In this document: piece by piece, positions 1-5,694 of the stretch | How positions within the stretch are numbered: position 1 is the stretch's first letter | Layout of the letters: each line of letters begins with the position of its first letter | Assembly (NCBI GenBank): GCA_030043395.1 | Contig: JASHXW010000323.1 | Span: forward strand, 1-5,694 | Source: Streptosporangiaceae bacterium | GTDB taxonomy: Bacteria; Actinomycetota; Actinomycetes; Streptosporangiales; Streptosporangiaceae | Reading direction: 5' to 3' | Length of the DNA: 5,694 bases | The notes under the pieces: model-generated | Told to the model about the DNA's origin: nothing | Databases searched by the model: none | Seen by the model: the letters and a program-made list of their open reading frames with translations, nothing else | Program-made: the position numbers and the translations under genes

Positions 1-534
1 CAACTCGGCCGGGTTGCCGATCCGGGAGACGCCGCGCCAGGCACCGCCGTCGTAGGGCTTCATGTACAAGGGGTAGCCGATCCGCTCGGCGATCGCATCG
101 AGGTCGAACGACCGGTTGTACCTGGCGGCCGTGTAGGCGTAGCGCGCATTGTCGACCGGATTCTTGTACGGCACGAGTACCGTGTCCGGCACCTTCAAGC
201 CGAGCCGCATCATCGCGCAATACGCGGCGTGCTTTTCCATGGACTGGAACGTGAACGGGCTGTTCAGCAGGTACACGCTGTCCATCAGCGCGACCTTCTT
301 GAGCCACTCCCTCGGGTGGTAGTACCAGTACGCGAGCCGGTCCACGACCAGGTCATAGCGCGGCCGGTCGCGCAGGTCGAACGGCTCGATCGTGATCCGC
401 TCGCAGTCGAACTCGTGCCTGGTGCCGTCCGGGCCGCTGACCGGGCCGATCCTGCGCAGGATCTCCTCGAACGCCCGTGGCCAGTCCTCCTCGGTGCCCA
501 GCAGCAGGCCGATCAGGTGCCTTCTCGATGTCAC
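1..534 (-). CDS. ATP-grasp ligase-like protein, N-terminal part (cut by window edge)
   Basis: The visible 178 residues match my memory of an actinobacterial ATP-grasp family: a Rossmann-like N-terminus (IGLLLGTEEDWP, residues 8-19), a central block DRLAYWYYHPREW (65-77), NSPFTFQSMEKHAAYCAMMRLG (91-112, given here only as the conserved pre-ATP-grasp helix), and GYPLYMKPYDGG (153-164). Lys159 in the last motif is the likely ATP-binding lysine. ATP-grasp enzymes activate a carboxylate as acyl phosphate and join it to an amine or thiol. The C-terminal metal-binding half lies outside the window, so catalytic completeness cannot be judged. I chose GTG at 534 because GGGAG (540-544) lies 5 bases upstream. 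An in-frame GTG at 549, directly after the upstream esterase stop, is the alternative (183 residues). It is third in a minus-strand operon behind two esterases. The substrate is unknown; an L-amino acid ligase or RimK-like role is possible but unproven. Confidence 0.83.
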   Translation of the reverse strand, partial: MTSRRHLIGLLLGTEEDWPRAFEEILRRIGPVSGPDGTRHEFDCERITIEPFDLRDRPRYDLVVDRLAYWYYHPREWLKKVALMDSVYLLNSPFTFQSMEKHAAYCAMMRLGLKVPDTVLVPYKNPVDNARYAYTAARYNRSFDLDAIAERIGYPLYMKPYDGGAWRGVSRIGNPAEL

Positions 535-539
535 GCTGG

Positions 540-544
540 CTCCC
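540..544 (-). promoter_or_regulatory. Ribosome binding site that favours the 534 start of the ATP-grasp gene
   Basis: GGGAG on the minus strand, followed by a 5-base spacer and GTG (534-532). The competing GTG at 549-547 has only a poor AGG about 9 bases upstream, although it could be reached by ribosomes terminating at the esterase TGA (552-550). Confidence 0.55.
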
Positions 545-549
545 GTCAC

Positions 550-1293
550 TCAGCAGAACCTGGGCATGTGGTGGGCAAGCTGCGCACGCCACGACGGCCA
601 GTCGTGCGGCACGTCATGACCCCAGAGGTCGAGTTCGTGCTTGATGCCCTTGCTGGCTAGCAGCTCAGCGAACCGCCTGGTGCTCGGCAGCGAGCCGGTC
701 GAGTCCTCCCACGCTCCCTGTCCGCACACCAGCAGCAAGCTCACGTGAGCGCGCAGCCAGTCCAGGTGATCGCCGCTCATGTGCGCGACGTAGTCCAGCG
801 GGTTGTTGAAGTACGCATCCATGCCGCGCTCGCCCCAGCCATCCCACGACCCGGGGTCGTAGTTGCCGGAGAAGCACAGCGCCAGCGGGAACAGGTCGGC
901 CCGCTTCAGCGCGAAGTTTGCGGCGTGGAAGGCCCCCATGCTGCACCCGAGGGTCGCCACCTCGGCCTCGGCACCGCAGTCCTGATGGATCCAGGGCACG
1001 ACCTGGTTAATGATCCACGATTCATAACGACCGTGCCTATGTGCTCGTTCTTCGATGGCGACATCCTTGTTGGACCAGGACTGCTGGTCGTAGCTGTCGA
1101 CGCGGTACAGCTTGAGGCGGCCGGCGTCCAGCAGGCCGGCTACGGCCCCCACCATTCCGTTGCTCTCGAAGTCCGAGGCCTTGCCCCGTTCGGAGGGGAA
1201 CACGAGCACCGGCCGGCCCCAGTGCCCGTAGCCGATGACCGTCCCCGCCGACCCGATGGCGTCCGACCACAGCTCGACCGTCCTCGGCGTCAT
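550..1293 (-). CDS. Esterase family protein (alpha/beta hydrolase, putative esterase D/COG4947-like)
   Basis: A 247-residue alpha/beta hydrolase without signal peptide or membrane segment, so probably cytoplasmic. The nucleophile elbow is GCSMG (116-120), with Ser118 as the likely catalytic serine. The C-terminal GHDVPHDWPSW (225-235) supplies the likely catalytic histidine (His230, less likely His226), and Asp197 in GAWEDSTGS is a plausible acid residue. The VFPSERGKASDFE segment (31-43) near the N-terminus is typical of the stand-alone esterases that sit beside ATP-grasp and GCS2-like ligases. The ATG overlaps the stop of the upstream esterase by four bases (ATGA) and has no good Shine-Dalgarno sequence, so translation is probably coupled. 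The ATP-grasp gene follows at once. It may hydrolyse or transfer an acyl/ester group on the metabolite built by the neighbouring ligases; that role is inference, while the fold call is firm. Confidence 0.88.
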   Translation of the reverse strand: MTPRTVELWSDAIGSAGTVIGYGHWGRPVLVFPSERGKASDFESNGMVGAVAGLLDAGRLKLYRVDSYDQQSWSNKDVAIEERAHRHGRYESWIINQVVPWIHQDCGAEAEVATLGCSMGAFHAANFALKRADLFPLALCFSGNYDPGSWDGWGERGMDAYFNNPLDYVAHMSGDHLDWLRAHVSLLLVCGQGAWEDSTGSLPSTRRFAELLASKGIKHELDLWGHDVPHDWPSWRAQLAHHMPRFC

Positions 1294-2354
1294 CGCACTA
1301 CCAGCCGCAGCAACCTGGTCAGGTAAGGGTCGAACGCGTCGCGCCAGGCTGTGTAGTTATGCATGTCGGGCAGCTCGTCCAGGCTGGTCGGATAGCCGCG
1401 GGCCCGCAGGGCCTGCGCCATGCGGAAGTTGTTAGCGAAATTCTCCTCGATCGCGCCGCAGGTCATGGCCACCGTAATGGCGCGGCCAGGCAGGCCGCCG
1501 CCGTAGACGCCGGCCACGAACCTGACGATCCGCCGGTAGTAAGGGAACCGGCGCTCCTGGCTGTCGTAGCGCGGGCTGAAGAAGCTGCCCGATTGCAGGA
1601 ACAAGGCGTCGAACGTGCCGGGATGGCGACAGTGCGCGTGCAGCATGGCCAGCGCGCCCAGGCTCGCTCCCATGCCGGCCACCGCGCTGACGCCCAGCCT
1701 GGCGGTGAGCGCGGGGATCACTGCCTGGCATAGCCCGCGGGCGTAGCTGGCGTTGGCTGAGTACCAGCGGTCACGCGGCCCGGGCGCCAGTAGCGCGGCA
1801 CGCACCCGCGGCAGCCATCGTCCGGTGACGCCGGCGGACAGGTACGTCAGCAAGCTCGCCAGCTCGTCGTACTCCGGGCCGTCGTGCACGACGAGCAGCG
1901 GCAGCGGCTCGTCGTCGGGCGCGTCAGCCGGAGACCAGGTGCGGACCGAGATCGGCCGGTCAAGCGAGGGCACGGCCACGTCAAGAGTGGAGGTCGCGCC
2001 CGGCTCAGCAGGCTCGGTCAGCCAGCGCGGCCGGGCGTAGGACGCGAACTCCACCACGCTCTTCTCGCCGAACGCGCCGTCGACCCGCAAGGGGTTGCCA
2101 GGATCGGGCACTGTCTGCGTGCTGCCGTCGGGAAGGCGCAGCTCGAGCAGGTACTCCATCCGCGTCAGCGGCGGCCGCCCGATGACCAGCTCCCAGTCCT
2201 CGCCCGCAGCGGCGGCGCGGCGGAAGTCGACCTCGCTCGCGATCCGCCCGTCTGCGCGCAGGCGGACGCCCGCGAGCTGGCGGCCTGGGTCGGGCACCCG
2301 GAATGTCACCGTTCCCGGCTCGGGCACCACGCCAGATACGGCGATCACTCGCAC
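1290..2354 (-). CDS. Enterochelin-esterase-like (Fes-type) alpha/beta hydrolase with N-terminal beta-sandwich domain
   Basis: A 354-residue protein with two parts. Residues about 10-90 resemble the immunoglobulin-like/E-set domain of Fes-type esterases, ending in TVPDPGNP (81-88). The hydrolase domain follows: LLVVHDGPEYDEL (153-165), the nucleophile elbow GASLG (229-233, Ser231), FLQSGSFFSPR (252-262), and PDMHNYTAWRDAF (329-341) with the likely catalytic His332. A glutamate in CGAIEENF (299-306) is the candidate acid. Fes proteins hydrolyse the ester backbone of catecholate siderophores, but nothing nearby indicates siderophore synthesis or uptake, so the substrate is probably different. 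There is no signal peptide, suggesting a cytoplasmic enzyme. It leads a minus-strand operon with a second esterase (4-base overlap) and an ATP-grasp protein. The start is uncertain: GTG at 2354, or GTG at 2348, which lies 6 bases after a -10-like hexamer and could begin a leaderless mRNA (352 residues). Confidence 0.9.
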   Translation of the reverse strand: MRVIAVSGVVPEPGTVTFRVPDPGRQLAGVRLRADGRIASEVDFRRAAAAGEDWELVIGRPPLTRMEYLLELRLPDGSTQTVPDPGNPLRVDGAFGEKSVVEFASYARPRWLTEPAEPGATSTLDVAVPSLDRPISVRTWSPADAPDDEPLPLLVVHDGPEYDELASLLTYLSAGVTGRWLPRVRAALLAPGPRDRWYSANASYARGLCQAVIPALTARLGVSAVAGMGASLGALAMLHAHCRHPGTFDALFLQSGSFFSPRYDSQERRFPYYRRIVRFVAGVYGGGLPGRAITVAMTCGAIEENFANNFRMAQALRARGYPTSLDELPDMHNYTAWRDAFDPYLTRLLRLVVR

Positions 2355-2383
2355 ATAGTGCCTGGCCAGGTTCAGGATGACAA
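2346..2383 (-). promoter_or_regulatory. Putative promoter of the esterase/ATP-grasp operon, possibly leaderless
   Basis: Reading the minus strand, TTGTCA (2383-2378; five of six bases of the -35 consensus) is followed by 17 bases and then CACTAT (2360-2355), which keeps the A2 and T6 of the -10 element. Six bases later comes an in-frame GTG (2348-2346), so the expected transcription start falls on or next to a start codon. There is no strong ribosome binding site for either GTG. The pattern is seen directly; promoter activity is inferred. Confidence 0.42.
2361..2370. repeat. Ten-base perfect palindrome in the divergent promoter region
   Basis: CCTGGCCAGG is its own reverse complement and falls inside the spacer of the putative minus-strand promoter, where a bound regulator would block transcription. 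The core CTGGCCAG also occurs in coding sequence here (for example inside the MarR gene), so chance is a serious alternative. Confidence 0.25.
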
Positions 2384-2408
2384 TGGGCTAACGCGCCTCC
2401 ACGTGAGC

Positions 2409-2413
2409 GAGGG
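2409..2413 (+). promoter_or_regulatory. Ribosome binding site of the GCS2-like ligase gene
   Basis: GAGGG ends 4 bases before the ATG at 2418. It supports that ATG over the in-frame GTG at 2403, which would place the same motif inside the coding region. No convincing -10/-35 pair for the plus strand is visible in the 63-base divergent gap. Confidence 0.55.
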
Positions 2414-2417
2414 TTAC

Positions 2418-3899
2418 ATGGGCCGAGACATCGAGCCGATCAAGATCAGCGGCGAAGACAGGCGCGTCTACCGCGAGAAGCTCAGGACCTCCCTGGACGT
2501 CTTCGACCGGATGCTGCGCGAGCGGGCGTTCGAGCCCAACGCCGCGCTGGTCGGCCAGGAGATCGAGCTGAATCTCGTCGACGAGCACGGCGCTCCATCG
2601 ATGCGCAACGAGGACGTGCTCGACGCGATCGCGAATCCGGCCTGGGCCACCGAAGTGGGGCAGTTCAACCTGGAGATCAACGTTCCGCCGCGTGACCTCG
2701 CTGGGGACGCCGTCGTTGGCCTCGAGGACGAGATCCGCGCCGACCTCAACGGCGCCGACGCCAAGGCCCGCGGCGTCGGCAGCCACCTGGTGATGATCGG
2801 CATCCTGCCGACTTTGCGCAAGTCAGACGTGGACGAGGGCGCCATGTCGGCCAATGCCCGCTACCGGGTGCTCAACGAGCAGATCTTCGCCGCCCGGGGC
2901 GAGGACATGCGGATCGCCATCGACGGCGCCGAGCAGCTCGTCACGCACGCGGACAGCATCACGCCGGAAGCGGCGTGCACGAGCACCCAGCTGCACACCC
3001 AGGTCAGCCCGGATGCCTTCGCGACCTACTGGAACGCCGCCCAGGCGATCGCCGGCGTCCAGGTCGCGCTTGCGGCCAACTCCCCGTTCCTGTTCGGCCG
3101 CAAGCTCTGGCACGAGACCAGGATCACGCTGTTCGAGCAGGCCACCGACACAAGGCCGGAGGAGCTGAAAGAACAAGGCGTGCGGCCGAGGGTCTGGTTC
3201 GGCGAGCGCTGGATCACGTCGGTATTCGACCTGTTCGAGGAGAACATCAGGTACTTCCCCGCGCTGCTGCCGATCTGCGAGGAGGAGGACCCGCTGGCCA
3301 CTTTCGACAGCGGGGAGTGCCCGCAGCTTGGCGAGATGAGCCTGCACAACGGGACGATCTACCGCTGGAACCGCCCGGTCTACGCCGTGACAGATGGCAA
3401 GCCGCACCTGCGGGTGGAGAACCGCGTGCTGCCGGCGGGCCCGTCGGTGGCGGACATGATGGCGAATGCGGCGTTCTATTACGGGCTCGTCCGGGCGATG
3501 GCCGAGGCTCAGCGTCCGATCTGGACCCAGATGTCGTTCGCGGCTGCGGCCGACAACCTGCATACCGCAGCCCGGAACGGCCTGGAGGCCCTGCTGTACT
3601 GGCCGGGCGTGGGCGAAGTGCCCGCGTCGGAACTGGCGCTGCGCCGGCTGCTGCCGCTCGCCCGCGAGGGCCTGGCGTCGTGGGGAGTCGACACCGCCCA
3701 GGCGGATCGCCTGCTCGGCATTATCGAGCAGCGCTGCCTGACCGGGCAGACCGGCGCGAGCTGGCAAATCGCCACGGTAGCCGCGCTCACCGACCAGGGC
3801 GGGCTTGATCGCGACGAGGCACTGCGGCGGATGACGCTGCGCTACATCGAGCACATGCACGCCAACGAGCCGGTCCACACCTGGCCATGCGAAGCATGA
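2418..3899 (+). CDS. GCS2-type carboxylate-amine ligase (glutamate-cysteine ligase-like amidoligase)
   Basis: A 493-residue cytoplasmic enzyme of the glutamine-synthetase/GCS2 fold, which activates a carboxylate with ATP and joins it to an amine. Visible signatures are GQEIELNLVDEHG (46-58; Glu48 and Glu50 fit the metal-binding GxExE motif), GQFNLEINVPP (81-91), ACTSTQLHTQVSPDAF (186-201), FGERWITSVFDLFEEN (261-276), LHNGTIYRWNRPVY (309-322), LRVENRVLPAGPS (331-343) and the C-terminal MHANEPVHTW (480-489). It is much longer than YbdK (about 370 residues) and matches the roughly 490-residue actinobacterial subfamily usually labelled glutamate-cysteine ligase. Actinobacteria mostly use mycothiol instead of glutathione, so a genuine gamma-glutamylcysteine synthetase role is doubtful. 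It is transcribed divergently from the esterase/ATP-grasp operon with only 63 bases between, suggesting shared control and one pathway. The start is ATG 2418 with GAGGG upstream; the open frame extending further upstream to 1884 is antisense to the esterase and not part of the protein. Confidence 0.9.
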   Translation: MGRDIEPIKISGEDRRVYREKLRTSLDVFDRMLRERAFEPNAALVGQEIELNLVDEHGAPSMRNEDVLDAIANPAWATEVGQFNLEINVPPRDLAGDAVVGLEDEIRADLNGADAKARGVGSHLVMIGILPTLRKSDVDEGAMSANARYRVLNEQIFAARGEDMRIAIDGAEQLVTHADSITPEAACTSTQLHTQVSPDAFATYWNAAQAIAGVQVALAANSPFLFGRKLWHETRITLFEQATDTRPEELKEQGVRPRVWFGERWITSVFDLFEENIRYFPALLPICEEEDPLATFDSGECPQLGEMSLHNGTIYRWNRPVYAVTDGKPHLRVENRVLPAGPSVADMMANAAFYYGLVRAMAEAQRPIWTQMSFAAAADNLHTAARNGLEALLYWPGVGEVPASELALRRLLPLAREGLASWGVDTAQADRLLGIIEQRCLTGQTGASWQIATVAALTDQGGLDRDEALRRMTLRYIEHMHANEPVHTWPCEA

Positions 3900-3957
3900 A
3901 CCCGAGCCCGCCCGCTCAGCTACATCTCGCCTCGCCTCCGCTCCCGAGCGTGATCCC

Positions 3958-3994
3958 GATTTGCTAAGGCTTAGCTTATCAGTCTAGGCTTAGC
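3958..3994. promoter_or_regulatory. Operator-like repeats upstream of the MarR gene
   Basis: A 23-base imperfect palindrome (3958-3980) has the core GCTAA-GGC-TTAGC (3963-3975) with perfect 5-base arms; over 10-base arms 8 pairs match. Its right part AGGCTTAGC (3967-3975) recurs exactly at 3986-3994, 19 bases downstream, so the two copies lie nearly two helical turns apart on the same DNA face. MarR proteins usually bind such palindromes as dimers and repress their own operon. AT-rich content here contrasts with the flanking GC-rich genes. Confidence 0.68.
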
Positions 3995-3996
3995 AT
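3961..3996 (+). promoter_or_regulatory. Putative leaderless promoter of the MarR/MFS operon
   Basis: TTGCTA (3961-3966) as a -35 element, an 18-base spacer and TAGGCT (3985-3990, fits TANNNT) as a -10 element. Six bases (3991-3996) then separate it from the ATG at 3997, so transcription would start at or beside the start codon. The -35 lies in the first operator repeat and the -10 in the second. The only ribosome-binding candidate is a weak AGG at 3986-3988. Confidence 0.5.
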
Positions 3997-4431
3997 ATGC
4001 CTGAAGCTGATGTCTACGAGATCGCTGGCGCGCTGCGGATGGCCAACGGCCTGCTCATCCGCAGGCTGCGGCAGGCCGCAGCCGAAGGTGAGCTCACCGT
4101 GGCGGAGAGCTCGACACTGGCCAGGCTCGATCGCGAGGGGCCGACTACCTCGAGCGCGCTGGCCAGGCTGGACCGGATCAGCCCGCAGTCCATGGGAGCG
4201 ACGATCGCCGCACTGGAGGCCCGCGGCCTGGTCGAACGCCGTCCTGACCCGGCCGACGGCAGGCGTGTTGTCTTCTCGGTCACCGAGGCTGGCCGCAAGG
4301 TACTGCGGAACAAGCGCGACACCAGGACCGAGCAGCTCGCGCGGGCCCTGTCTAGCGGATTCACGCGCGAGGAGCTTGACCTGCTGAAGGCAGCGGCGCC
4401 ACTGCTCGAGCGACTGGCACAGCACATCTGA
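3997..4431 (+). CDS. MarR-family transcriptional repressor
   Basis: A 144-residue winged helix-turn-helix protein of normal MarR length. It has an N-terminal dimerisation helix (about 5-28), LTVAESSTLARLDREGPTTSSALARLDRIS across the first helices (given by positions 33-62), a recognition helix at SPQSMGATIAALEARGLV (62-79), and the hallmark wing DPADGRR (84-90) followed by VVFSVTEAG (91-99). A C-terminal amphipathic helix (about 105-143) completes the dimer interface. MarR proteins typically repress an adjacent efflux gene and release DNA on binding a small phenolic or lipophilic ligand. The neighbouring exporter overlaps its stop by one base (TGATG), so both are co-transcribed and probably translationally coupled. 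Palindromic repeats directly upstream suggest autoregulation. No cysteine is present, which argues against thiol-based redox sensing as in OhrR. The ligand is unknown. Confidence 0.95.
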   Translation: MPEADVYEIAGALRMANGLLIRRLRQAAAEGELTVAESSTLARLDREGPTTSSALARLDRISPQSMGATIAALEARGLVERRPDPADGRRVVFSVTEAGRKVLRNKRDTRTEQLARALSSGFTREELDLLKAAAPLLERLAQHI

Positions 4432-5694
4432 TGCCGGGAGCGAGAAACCTCCGCACGAAGGGCCCGCGGGCCACAGGCCAAGCAGCGCGCAGGACTCCTG
4501 CCGATGAAGCGGGCTACCGATGGGTGGCCCTGGCGAACACGACGGCCGCGGTGTTCATGTCCGCCCTGGACGGGTCCATCGTCATCATCGCGATGCCGGC
4601 GATCTTCCGCGGCATCCACCTCGATCCGCTGGCGCCCGGCAACATCGGGTTCCTGTTGTGGATGATCATGGGCTACCGGCTGATCCAGGCCGTCCTCGTG
4701 GTCACGCTCGGCCGGCTCGGCGACATGTTCGGCCGGGTGAAGATCTACAACCTCGGCTTCGCCGTCTTCACGGCAGCGTCCGTCTTGTTGTCGTTCGATC
4801 CCTTCGACGGTGGCCACGGGGCTATGTGGCTGATCGGCTGGCGCCTGCTGCAGGCAATTGGCGGCTCGATGCTCACGGCGAATTCCGCCGCCATCTTGAC
4901 CGATGCGTTCCCCGTCGACCAGCGCGGCTTCGCGCTCGGCCTCAACCAGGTCGCCGCGATCGCCGGCCAGTTCATCGGACTGGTGGCAGGCGGCATCCTG
5001 GCCGCCATCGACTGGCGGGCGGTGTTCTGGGTCAACGTCCCGGTCGGCATCTACGGGACGCTGTGGGCCTACATGAAGCTCCGCGACAACGGCGTGCGCC
5101 ACCGCGGCCGAATCGACTGGTGGGGCAACGTCACCTTCGCCGTCGGCCTGGGCGCCGTCCTGATCGCGCTGACCATCGGCATCCAGCCGTACCAGCATCA
5201 CACCATGGGCTGGACGAACCCGCTCGTGATCGGCATGCTGGCCGGCGGCATCGCGCTGCTCGCCGCGTTCGCGCTGATCGAGACACGAGTTGCCGAGCCC
5301 ATGTTCCGGCTCAGCCTGTTCCGGATCAGGGCTTTCACGGCGGGCAACATCGCCAGCTTCGCGACGTCGCTGGCCCGCGGTGGCCTGCAATTCATGCTGA
5401 TCATCTGGCTGCAGGGCATCTGGCTGCCGCTGCACGGCTACAACTACAGCGACACGCCGTTCTGGGCCGGCATCTTCCTGCTGCCGCTCACCGCGGGCAT
5501 CCTCATCGCCGGCCCGGTCTCGGGCCGGCTATCGGACCGGTACGGCGCTCGCGGCTTCTCCACCGCCGGGATGGTCGTGTTCGGCGCCAGCTTCATCGGC
5601 CTCATGTTGCTGCCGGTCAGCTTCCCGTACTGGGCCTTCGCACTGCTCACCGCCATGAACGGCATCGGCAGCGGCCTGTTCGCCGCACCCAACT
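4431..5694 (+). CDS. DHA2-type MFS transporter (drug/metabolite efflux), C-terminus cut by window edge
   Basis: 421 residues are visible, open at the right edge. After a basic cytoplasmic tail (1-29) about 12 hydrophobic segments follow, roughly at 32-58, 72-93, 105-121, 131-152, 167-190, 195-214, 230-251, 264-284, 303-328, 344-362, 377-394 and 398-417. This fits the 14-helix DHA2 family of proton-coupled exporters with the last part missing. LDGSIVIIAMP (46-56) corresponds to motif D1 and GRLGDMFGRVKIY (94-106) to motif A between helices 2 and 3. The motif C region reads GQFIGLVAGG (179-188), with Leu184 where antiporters usually have proline. WRAVFWVNVPVG (195-206) is characteristic of DHA2. 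The ATG overlaps the MarR stop (TGATG) and lacks a clear ribosome binding site, so it probably depends on coupled translation. The substrate cannot be told from sequence; it could be an antibiotic or the product of the neighbouring ligase locus. Confidence 0.94.
   Translation, partial: MPGARNLRTKGPRATGQAARRTPADEAGYRWVALANTTAAVFMSALDGSIVIIAMPAIFRGIHLDPLAPGNIGFLLWMIMGYRLIQAVLVVTLGRLGDMFGRVKIYNLGFAVFTAASVLLSFDPFDGGHGAMWLIGWRLLQAIGGSMLTANSAAILTDAFPVDQRGFALGLNQVAAIAGQFIGLVAGGILAAIDWRAVFWVNVPVGIYGTLWAYMKLRDNGVRHRGRIDWWGNVTFAVGLGAVLIALTIGIQPYQHHTMGWTNPLVIGMLAGGIALLAAFALIETRVAEPMFRLSLFRIRAFTAGNIASFATSLARGGLQFMLIIWLQGIWLPLHGYNYSDTPFWAGIFLLPLTAGILIAGPVSGRLSDRYGARGFSTAGMVVFGASFIGLMLLPVSFPYWAFALLTAMNGIGSGLFAAPN

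Noticed and set aside
745..1326. A 193-codon plus-strand open frame over the second esterase
   Set aside because: It is a shadow of the minus-strand esterase, with no recognisable motif and no supporting ribosome binding site or gene context.
1884..2417. Open plus-strand extension upstream of the GCS2-like ligase (would give 671 residues)
   Set aside because: It lies antisense to the Fes-like esterase, the extra residues resemble no domain, and a good ribosome binding site precedes the ATG at 2418 where family similarity begins.
2823..3878. A 351-codon open frame antisense to the ligase gene
   Set aside because: Low-complexity Arg/Gly/Val-rich translation, fully inside a confidently recognised gene on the other strand.
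3900..3957. Possible terminator hairpins after the ligase gene (GAGC-CCGCCC-GCTC and CGCT-CCCG-AGCG)
   Set aside because: The stems are only 4 pairs and no T-run follows, so neither supports an intrinsic terminator.
4110..4170. CTGGCCAG repeats inside the MarR gene similar to the palindrome at 2361
   Set aside because: They encode ordinary Leu-Ala-Arg codons and are explained by coding bias; they also weaken the case for the intergenic palindrome as a specific site.
4014..5435. A 473-codon open frame on the minus strand across the MarR and MFS genes
   Set aside because: It is antisense to two well-recognised genes. Its translation is rich in Arg, Gln, Asp, His and Ala with no domain pattern, as expected for a shadow frame in GC-rich DNA.

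Overview
This is high-GC DNA with strong third-position G/C bias and long open antisense frames, typical of a high-GC actinobacterium. The protein families seen (a long GCS2-type ligase, Fes-like esterases, a DHA2 exporter controlled by a MarR protein) fit that group. I cannot name a genus from the sequence. The window holds six protein genes, two of them cut by the window edges. I see no RNA genes, mobile elements, CRISPR arrays or convincing intrinsic terminators, and no gene-free stretch longer than about 100 bases.

Left block (1-2354, minus strand). Three tightly packed genes read leftward: a 354-residue enterochelin-esterase-like hydrolase with an N-terminal beta-sandwich domain, a 247-residue stand-alone esterase whose start overlaps the previous stop (ATGA), and an ATP-grasp ligase-like protein that begins 0-15 bases after the esterase stop and runs off the left edge. 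Gene packing indicates one operon. A promoter-like sequence sits just upstream of the first gene and may give a leaderless mRNA.

Centre (2355-3899). A short divergent intergenic region of about 63 bases separates the operon from a plus-strand gene. That gene encodes a 493-residue carboxylate-amine ligase of the GCS2 (glutamate-cysteine ligase-like) superfamily. Together the four genes carry two different ATP-dependent amide-forming enzyme types and two serine hydrolases. This looks like a small pathway that makes or modifies an amide/peptide-like metabolite. Its substrate cannot be read from the sequence.

Right block (3900-5694, plus strand). A 97-base gap carries a 23-bp imperfect palindrome and a second copy of its right half, 19 bp downstream, overlapping a promoter-like sequence. 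It is followed by a MarR-family repressor gene and, overlapping it by one base (TGATG), a DHA2-type major facilitator exporter that runs off the right edge. This is a classic autoregulated repressor-efflux pair. Whether it exports or protects against the product of the ligase/esterase locus is open.
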